From the NCBI RefSeq assembly GCF_001050345.1, contig NZ_LFMW01000007.1, forward strand, positions 310,001 through 374,000: a stretch of DNA of 64,000 bases, written 5' to 3'. How positions within the stretch are numbered: the first letter of the stretch is position 1; the number at the start of each line of letters is the position of its first letter. This DNA comes from Pseudomonas fildesensis. GTDB taxonomy: Bacteria > Pseudomonadota > Gammaproteobacteria > Pseudomonadales > Pseudomonadaceae. The notes under the pieces were generated by a model, which did no database searches, was not told the DNA's origin, and was given only the letters and a program-made list of their open reading frames with translations. The translations under genes and the position numbers were made by a program. Shown here piece by piece: positions 60,706 to 64,000 of the stretch.

Positions 60706-63542
60706 GCAAGGAACGCTACGGCATCCGCCGCTTCGCCCTATTGAACACCGCCGGCTACAGCCTGGGTTTGTTCCCGCTGGAAGAGCCGCTGTCGGTTTAC
60801 GGCGCGAACAACCTCGGCAAATCGGCCTCGATCAACGCCTTGCAGTTCCCGATCCTGGCGCGCATGTCGGACATGAGTTTCGGCAAGTACACGCTCGAGC
60901 AATCGCGACGCTTCTACTTCGCTACGGACACCAGCTACATCCTCGTGGAGGTCTCCCTGCCCCACGGCCCGCACGTGATCGGCGTGGTCGGACGCGGCCC
61001 GGGCGGCGGTTTTGGTCACCAGTTCTTTGCCTACGCTGGCAAGCTGGACCTGGCTCACTACCAGAAAAACGACACTTGCCTGCGTCAGAAAGAGTTGTTC
61101 ACCAACCTTGAGCGCGAGGGCCTGAAAGCCTATGAGTTGAAGCCGGATGAACTGCGGCGCTTGCTGGTGGGCGGCCACACGTCGATCCCGCTGGACCTGA
61201 CGCTGATCCCGCTCCGCTCCACCAGCGAGCAGAGCCTGAAGACCTTTCGGGCGCTGTTTATCAACCTGCTGCACATGCGCGAAATTACCGCTGCGAAGTT
61301 GAAGCAGCTGTTCCTTGATGCCTTCGAACATAGCCTGCGTTCGGGTAGCGTGGATTACATCGCCGCGTGCGAAGAAGCCTTCCGCGACGTGCGACGCATG
61401 GAGCAGGACTACAACTCGCTGGTGGCCGCCGGTCCTCTGGTTGAAGCGCTGGCCAACGGCGTTCGGCAGCGCGAAGTCTTGCGCGGCAAACTGCATCGTC
61501 TGTCACCGTTGCTCGATTCGCTGCTGGGCACCTGGTCGGACTACGCCAGTGCGCGCAAGGAAGAGTTGACCCTCCAGGCCGAGCACTACCGCAACGAGCA
61601 GGACGCGCTGCAGAACGACCAGCGTGGCGGCACCCAGGAGCTGATGCGCCTGGAGCGGGAAATCAGCGGTATCCAGCGTTGGCTGGGCGAGTTGTCGGTG
61701 CTCAAGCATCGCTTTGCCCTGGTGGATGACGTCAAGGTGCTGGAGCAGCAATTGCTGGCGGCCAAGGATGCCCACGATGAATTGGCGGGCGCCCTGGCGC
61801 AATCGCGGCAGTTCAGCGCCGAGGACCTGGACGAGCGTTTGCGCGACCTGGAAAAACGCTTGAAGTCGGTCAAGCAGCAGCTTGATCACGCCGACAACAA
61901 CAGTTACGCCAAACTGCGCGAAGAATTCTCACAGCAGGATGTCGAGCGTCTGATGCGCCTGTTCAACAGCTCGCTGTTCAGCCTGCCGTTGGGCGAGCAT
62001 GGCATCACGCTGGACGAAGACGGCCAGTGGGTTAAATCACTGGAGCAGATCCTCGATGGCTTCAAGGGCGAGCGTTTCGAAGTGCCGGGGCTGTCCATCG
62101 ACATCTCCCACATCGAGCCGCCGGCCTTGCAGGCCCTGGCGGATCGCGCGGCCTTGCGCGACCAGAAGGAGCGCCTGGAAAAAGAACTCAAGCAACTCAA
62201 GACTCAACAGGCTGTAGCGTCTGACCGCGCCGCGAGCAAGACCCAGTCCGAAGCGTTGTACCAGCAAGTGCTGGACGCGCAAAAGGCCCTGGAAGACTTC
62301 CGCCGCGCGCAGACCCTGAGTGCAGAAGAAGGCGAGAAGCTGGAAAACCTGGCGCAGATGGAAGCGGCCCAGGACGAATTGAAGCGCTCCAGCGATGCGT
62401 TTACCGAACGTGTCCAGCAACTGTCGGCCAAGCTGCAACTGGTCGGCCGCCAGATCGGCGATATGGAAGCCAAGCAACGCACCCTGGATGACGCACTGCG
62501 CCGCCGTCAGTTGTTGCCGGCGGACTTGCCGTTCGGCACGCCGTTCATGGACCCGGTCGACGACTCCATGGACAACCTGCTGCCGTTACTCAATGACTAT
62601 CAGGACAGTTGGCAGGGTTTGCTGCGCGCCGATGGCCAGATCGACGCACTGTATGCACAGGTACGCCTCAAAGGCGTGGCCAAGTTCGACAGTGAAGATG
62701 ATATGGAGCGTCGCCTGCACCTGCTGATCAACGCCTATGCGCACCGCACCGATGAAGCCCTGACACTCGGCAAGGCACGCCGTGCAGCGGTCACCGATAT
62801 CGCGCGGACCCTGCGCAATATCCGCAGCGACTACGACAGCCTTGAACACCAGTTGGCGTTGTTCAACCGCGAGATCAACAAGCGCCAGGTGTCCAACCTG
62901 CAGAGCTTCCGCATCGTGCTGGCGCCGAACAAGGAAGCCCTCAAACATATCGACCAGATCATCCACAGTGCCGGTCAGTATGAAGAAGGCGAGACCCTGT
63001 CGGTGTTCGACCTCAGCCAGAGCGCCGAGCAGGACAACAAGAACGAAGAGGCCAAGGAATATCTGGCTCGCCTGGTGGCGGCGAACCATAACCAGCTGGG
63101 CCTCAAGGACCTGTTCGAGCTGGCGTTCGAGATCACCAAGGTCAACGGTCAGCCGGTGATCCATACCGATATCGACGGGGCTGCCTCCAACGGCACGACC
63201 ATGACCATCAAGGCGCTGACCAACATGTACTTGTTGCTGCACTTGATGGACCGCGACCAGGCGGGTCGTGTGCGTCTGCCGTATTACCTCGACGAAGCAG
63301 CGGATATCGACGAGAAGAACCAGGCGGCGCTGCTGGAAACCAGTCTGCAGCTGGGCTTTGTGCCGATCCTGGCCAGCGTGAAACCGCAAGTCTCCGCCCA
63401 GGTGGCGATCGACCTGGAAGGCGGCAGCGGGCCGAACGGGATCTACATCGATGAGGCGGACTGGAAGTACATTCGCCGTCACGACGTGGTGAAGGCGACG
63501 ATGAATGTGCCGGCGGATGAGCCGGAGCTGGATGAGGTCTGA
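60702..63542 (+). CDS. mksB: SMC-like condensin ATPase MksB
   Basis: The 946-residue protein has a Walker A GANNLGKS (34-41), a long coiled-coil middle (about 290-780, with breaks), and a Walker B YYLDEAADIDEKN (about 861-873). This is the MukB-like layout with shorter coiled coils. With MksF and MksE it makes a condensin that helps shape and partition the chromosome. No MksG/JetD nuclease gene follows, so this is the chromosomal and not the plasmid-defence (Wadjet-like) set. Confidence 0.95.
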   Translation: MSKERYGIRRFALLNTAGYSLGLFPLEEPLSVYGANNLGKSASINALQFPILARMSDMSFGKYTLEQSRRFYFATDTSYILVEVSLPHGPHVIGVVGRGPGGGFGHQFFAYAGKLDLAHYQKNDTCLRQKELFTNLEREGLKAYELKPDELRRLLVGGHTSIPLDLTLIPLRSTSEQSLKTFRALFINLLHMREITAAKLKQLFLDAFEHSLRSGSVDYIAACEEAFRDVRRMEQDYNSLVAAGPLVEALANGVRQREVLRGKLHRLSPLLDSLLGTWSDYASARKEELTLQAEHYRNEQDALQNDQRGGTQELMRLEREISGIQRWLGELSVLKHRFALVDDVKVLEQQLLAAKDAHDELAGALAQSRQFSAEDLDERLRDLEKRLKSVKQQLDHADNNSYAKLREEFSQQDVERLMRLFNSSLFSLPLGEHGITLDEDGQWVKSLEQILDGFKGERFEVPGLSIDISHIEPPALQALADRAALRDQKERLEKELKQLKTQQAVASDRAASKTQSEALYQQVLDAQKALEDFRRAQTLSAEEGEKLENLAQMEAAQDELKRSSDAFTERVQQLSAKLQLVGRQIGDMEAKQRTLDDALRRRQLLPADLPFGTPFMDPVDDSMDNLLPLLNDYQDSWQGLLRADGQIDALYAQVRLKGVAKFDSEDDMERRLHLLINAYAHRTDEALTLGKARRAAVTDIARTLRNIRSDYDSLEHQLALFNREINKRQVSNLQSFRIVLAPNKEALKHIDQIIHSAGQYEEGETLSVFDLSQSAEQDNKNEEAKEYLARLVAANHNQLGLKDLFELAFEITKVNGQPVIHTDIDGAASNGTTMTIKALTNMYLLLHLMDRDQAGRVRLPYYLDEAADIDEKNQAALLETSLQLGFVPILASVKPQVSAQVAIDLEGGSGPNGIYIDEADWKYIRRHDVVKATMNVPADEPELDEV

Positions 63543-63560
63543 TTGGTAGCACAGAAACGC

Positions 63561-63597
63561 AAAAAGGCCGCGATCTTATCGATCGCGGCCTTTTTTG
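63561..63597. terminator. Bidirectional terminator between mksB and pqiB
   Basis: AAAAAGGCCGCGATC and GATCGCGGCCTTTTTT pair around TTATC. A run of A on the left and T on the right serves both the rightward mksB and the leftward pqiB transcripts. Confidence 0.94.
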
Positions 63598-63603
63598 TGG
63601 CGC

Positions 63604-64000
63604 TTATTTTCCGAGTGGAATCTTCGGCGCCCAGGTCAGCCATTCGTCTTCGAACTTGTCGAACAACGGGAAGGTTTGCTGCGGCCGTGCGGCGCTGCCC
63701 ATACGTTCACCGTCGGGCGTGGCAAAGGCGATACCGCCGGCGACCAGGGTCTCCAGGGATTCGGTCCGCACTGTCGCACCTTTGAACAAGCCGAAGTCGA
63801 GGCCGAAACCGCTGGTGTTCCAGAAGCGGCTGCCACCGCGTACGAGCGGCGCGTACTTGGGCTCGATCAGGATGTGGATCAGCACGCGGTCAGCGGTTTG
63901 ACCCAATTCGTAGCCGGTGACTTTACCCACAGTGACTTCACGATAAGTAACCGGCACACCTTCCTTCAGCGAACCACGGCGTGCAGCGCTCAGCACAAGA
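63604..64000 (-). CDS. pqiB: PqiB-like MCE/MlaD protein, C-terminal end (partial)
   Basis: The frame runs in from the right edge of the window, so only the last 131 residues or so are present. They carry an MCE-domain pattern (RRGSLKEGVPVTYREVTVGKVTGYEL) and an end FEDEWLTWAPKIPLGK. PqiB bridges the periplasm as hexameric MCE rings and takes part in lipid traffic between the two membranes. The start and the other MCE domains lie beyond 64000. Confidence 0.82.
   Translation of the reverse strand, partial: LVLSAARRGSLKEGVPVTYREVTVGKVTGYELGQTADRVLIHILIEPKYAPLVRGGSRFWNTSGFGLDFGLFKGATVRTESLETLVAGGIAFATPDGERMGSAARPQQTFPLFDKFEDEWLTWAPKIPLGK

Noticed and set aside
1..64000. CRISPR arrays, rRNA genes, transposases, prophage or integrase genes
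   Set aside because: No regular spaced repeats, no rRNA sequence and no recombinase or phage protein were seen anywhere in the window.

Overview
The window reads as chromosome of a Pseudomonas of the P. fluorescens group. The evidence is the conserved order ispE, tRNA-Gln, prs, rplY, pth, ychF, the Pseudomonas-type REP sequences, several Pseudomonas-centred small families (DUF2388, DUF2790, DUF3077), the MksFEB condensin, and a type III secretion cluster of the Hrp1 (P. syringae/rsp-rsc) kind. Nearly all genes look intact. No transposase, integrase, phage or CRISPR array is visible.

Layout. 1-3.97 kb: housekeeping block. 4.2-22.7 kb: a complete type III secretion system (T3SS). It has an enhancer-binding regulator (RspR) at the left, the ECF sigma factor RspL at the right, and two rightward and one leftward structural operons that meet at about 11.68 kb. 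I found three hrp boxes (5518, 8251 and 21914 on the minus strand) and a sigma-54 promoter in front of rspL, so the circuit RspR -> sigma-54 -> rspL -> hrp boxes can be read from the DNA. No effectors, harpin or translocators are in the window. 22.7-35.3 kb: an accessory mix with an Fsr-type MFS pump, a DUF3077 gene behind a strongly structured leader, a TetR/DUF2867 divergent pair, tRNA-Met followed by a DUF6978/DUF1828 pair, gamma-glutamyltransferase with a PgeF-like protein, a HigBA-type toxin-antitoxin pair, DdlA, and a LysE exporter with an AraC regulator. 35.4-37.1 kb: a soluble PAS-PAS chemoreceptor and a DUF2790 protein.

37.3-47.7 kb: metal-resistance region with an OprD-family porin, CzcRS, CzcCBA and CzcD. 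czcRS and czcCBA are convergent, and their last genes overlap by 77 bp. A shared TGTAATrTT word lies before the porin, in the porin-czcR gap and before czcC. A 131-bp inverted-repeat element has landed between that word and czcR. 47.9-52.2 kb: three transporters (GntP-type, MHS-type, AtoE-type). 52.3-57.2 kb: a Tat-exported acid phosphatase, an unrecognised exported protein, a SET-domain protein, beta-carbonic anhydrase and a very acidic small protein. 57.3-63.6 kb: rimI and a holD-like gene diverge from the mksFEB condensin operon, with two DnaA-box sequences in the gap. The window ends inside a pqiB-like gene.

Start codons were often moved inward from the longest reading frame, using ribosome-binding sites and family N-termini. 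All family assignments come from reading the proteins, not from searches.
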